Source: RFPW01 sp040401595 (lineage in GTDB: Bacteria; Pseudomonadota; Gammaproteobacteria; Burkholderiales; Burkholderiaceae_E). Taken from it: DNA of 64,000 nucleotides. The position numbers and the translations under genes are program-made. A model generated the notes under the pieces. The model was not told the origin of the DNA. It saw only the letters and a program-made list of their open reading frames with translations, and ran no database searches. The stretch lies in the NCBI GenBank assembly GCA_040401595.1, contig JBBAOE010000015.1, positions 29,682 through 93,681 on the forward strand. The letters run 5' to 3'. This document shows positions 62,227 through 64,000 of the stretch, piece after piece. Numbering within the stretch: the stretch's first letter is position 1; each line of letters starts with the position of its first letter.

Positions 62227-62293
62227 CACGGAGCATCGCCGTGGCATTGAACCTCTTGAGGCTGGAAATGTTGATGACGAATGAGGTTGCACG

Positions 62294-63754
62294 ATGACTC
62301 GCAAGTGGTTCGGTACCGATGGTATTCGAGGGCGTGTGGGCGAGACTCCGATCACGCCGGAGTTTGTCCTGCGACTGGGCTATGCGGCTGGTCGGGTGCT
62401 GGCGCATGCTGGGGAGCGCGGCGAACTGTTCGTTCATGCACCGGGACGTTCCCAAGTGGCGTTAGCCGATTCGGGGCTACACCCGGCCGCGATTCCGCGG
62501 CGATCTCCTCTGGTTGGGTCCGTTCAATCGTTTGGTGGGCGCAGTCGACCCGTGGTGCTGATCGGCAAGGACACGCGGGTTTCCGGTTACCTCCTCGAAT
62601 CGGCGCTGCAGTCCGGCTTAGCGGCGGCGGGGGTTGACGTCATGCTGTCCGGACCGATTCCGACGCCGGCGGTGGCTTATCTGACGCGGGCTTTGCGTCT
62701 CTCGGCTGGCGTGGTGATCAGCGCATCCCATAATCCGTTTGATGACAACGGCATCAAGTTTTTTTCTGCTGAGGGCGACAAATTGCCCGATGAGATCGAG
62801 ACGAAGATTGAAGCTGAGCTGGATGCGCCCCTGGGCTGCGTGCCGTCGGCCGACTTGGGGCGGGCGCGGCGGATCGATGATGCAGCCGGTCGCTACATCG
62901 AATTCTGCAAAAGCACGTTTCCGGCCGAACTGGATCTGCGCGGCTTGCGACTCGTCGTTGATTGTGCCCATGGGGCTGCGTACCACACCGCCCCATCGGT
63001 GTTTCACGAATTGGGTGCTGAAGTCATCCCGATCGGCGCATCACCTAACGGCCTGAATATCAATGACGGATTTGGCGCGACCCACCCGCAAACAGTTGCC
63101 CAAGCTGTGATCGCCTATGGTGCAGATTATGGTCTCGCACTGGATGGCGATGCGGACAGGCTGGTGGTTTCGGACCGGTCGGGACGTATGTATAACGGCG
63201 ATGAGCTGCTCTACGCGATCGTGGTTGATCGGTTACGAAAGGGTCCGGTTGCCGGTGCCGTCGGCACCTTGATGTCCAATCTGGGGCTTGAACAGGCCTT
63301 GGCGCGCCGCGGCGTGGGTTTCCAGCGAGCCAAAGTTGGCGATCGATACGTGTTGGAAATGCTGCGTGCTCGCGGTTGGCTTTTTGGTGGCGAATCAAGC
63401 GGTCATTTGCTCGCCCTGGATTGCCATTCCACCGGTGACGGGACGATCAGTGCCTTGCAGGTTCTGGCTGCGATCCGTTCGAGCGGTCTTGAGTTGGCCG
63501 ACCTGATCGGCGACATGGAACTGATGCCGCAGTGTTTACTGAATGTCCGCGTCAGTCCTGGATTCGACTGGAATGGCCATGCGCCGCTGCGTCGGGTGCG
63601 TAGCGAGGTCGAGTCCGAGTTGGCAGAGCGTGGTCGTGTGTTGATTCGAGCCTCTGGCACTGAGCCCGTCCTAAGACTGATGGTTGAAGCCAGCGATGCC
63701 GGATTGGCTGACCAGATGGCGCAACGCCTCGTCCATTCCTTACAGGTGGCCTGA
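62294..63754 (+). CDS. glmM: Phosphoglucosamine mutase GlmM, with insert
   Basis: GlmM (486 aa) converts glucosamine-6-phosphate to glucosamine-1-phosphate for cell-wall precursors. The phosphoserine is Ser145 in VVISASHNPFDDNGIK, the Mg loop is ALDGDADRLVV, and the sugar loop GGESSGHLL and phosphate loop RASGTEPVLRLM are intact. The active serine is 102 in E. coli. The 43-residue shift comes from an insert at about 40-83 (HAPGRSQVALADSG and following) before VVLIGKDTRVSGY. Nothing else is unusual. Confidence 0.95.
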   Translation: MTRKWFGTDGIRGRVGETPITPEFVLRLGYAAGRVLAHAGERGELFVHAPGRSQVALADSGLHPAAIPRRSPLVGSVQSFGGRSRPVVLIGKDTRVSGYLLESALQSGLAAAGVDVMLSGPIPTPAVAYLTRALRLSAGVVISASHNPFDDNGIKFFSAEGDKLPDEIETKIEAELDAPLGCVPSADLGRARRIDDAAGRYIEFCKSTFPAELDLRGLRLVVDCAHGAAYHTAPSVFHELGAEVIPIGASPNGLNINDGFGATHPQTVAQAVIAYGADYGLALDGDADRLVVSDRSGRMYNGDELLYAIVVDRLRKGPVAGAVGTLMSNLGLEQALARRGVGFQRAKVGDRYVLEMLRARGWLFGGESSGHLLALDCHSTGDGTISALQVLAAIRSSGLELADLIGDMELMPQCLLNVRVSPGFDWNGHAPLRRVRSEVESELAERGRVLIRASGTEPVLRLMVEASDAGLADQMAQRLVHSLQVA

Positions 63755-63767
63755 GTTCTGGTATAGT
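63740..63767 (+). promoter_or_regulatory. Promoter of tRNA-Pro
   Basis: TTACAG (63740-63745) and TATAGT (63762-63767) are 16 bases apart, ending 11 bases before the tRNA. The -35 lies within the last codons of glmM. Confidence 0.45.
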
Positions 63768-63778
63768 TTTGAACTTCT

Positions 63779-63855
63779 CGGGGCGTAGCTCAGCCTGGTA
63801 GAGTGCTTGCTTTGGGAGCAAGATGTCGGAGGTTCGATTCCTCTCGCCCCGACCA
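63779..63855 (+). tRNA. tRNA-Pro (anticodon TGG)
   Basis: A 77-base tRNA with the acceptor stem CGGGGCG/CGCCCCG and encoded CCA end. The anticodon arm CTTGC-TTTGGGA-GCAAG gives anticodon TGG, and the T arm is GGAGGTTCGATTCCTCT. All four arms pair. Confidence 0.97.
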
Positions 63856-63928
63856 CCCGCCTCCAGGTTCACTTCGGCGTTTTTGTGCTGAACCTTGCGT
63901 CGGGTGTCCGAGTTAGATCCCGGGCTTT

Positions 63929-64000
<72 letters not shown>

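Overview
This window is a gene-dense stretch of a high-GC chromosome. It looks like a betaproteobacterium, most probably of the order Burkholderiales. Three gene orders point there: rpsP-rimM-trmD-rplS followed by a Nudix CoA pyrophosphatase, a CobD/CbiB-like protein, rsgA, a pterin dehydratase, an M48 peptidase and orn; rpmE2/rho/trxA beside ffs-dnaX-ybaB-recR; and carA-carB-greA-yhbY/rlmE-ftsH-folP-glmM-tRNA. The family cannot be fixed from the sequence alone. I saw no prophage, insertion sequence or CRISPR array.

Bases 1-11128 are the end of a flagellar cluster, all on the plus strand: flgG (3' part), flgH, flgI, a short flgJ, flgK, flgL, motA, motB, three unnamed genes, and flhB. The three unnamed genes encode an exported protein with a Sel1-like stretch, a single-pass membrane protein, and a Sel1-repeat lipoprotein. 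They lie between the stator genes and an export-gate gene and are good candidates for unrecognised motor parts. Bases 11217-18141 are on the minus strand. They hold a tight trio (TPR/Cds6-like protein, L,D-transpeptidase, RodZ-like protein), then uup, an arginase and a DUF378 membrane protein.

Bases 18251-29359 carry a DEAD-box RNA helicase with a clear promoter and structured leader, an alpha/beta hydrolase, ridA-recG, a 782-residue RTX protein with a duplicated internal insert, oxyR-cysM, and mltB. Bases 29415-35573 are an acyl-CoA module: a histone-deacetylase-like amidohydrolase, a crotonase-fold protein lacking both usual catalytic glutamates, etfB, etfA, a long acyl-CoA dehydrogenase, and a YqaA-type membrane protein. 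Bases 35586-43193 are the ribosome and tRNA maturation block described above. Bases 43216-48818, minus strand, hold a MATE transporter, a GT-C membrane glycosyltransferase, rpmE2, rho and trxA. Bases 48926-51837 hold the 4.5S RNA, dnaX, ybaB and recR. Bases 51900-64000 hold a MAPEG protein, carAB, greA, yhbY (minus strand), rlmE, ftsH, folP, glmM, tRNA-Pro(TGG) and a tRNA-Arg(TCT) cut by the window edge.

A theme of the window is low-complexity insertion and tail growth in otherwise conserved housekeeping proteins (GlmM, OxyR, RecG, TrmD, Uup, YqaA, MotB, YhbY, the DEAD helicase), together with short tandem repeats between genes. Two RNA-binding proteins 38 kb apart share the same RRPFGDRP tail motif.
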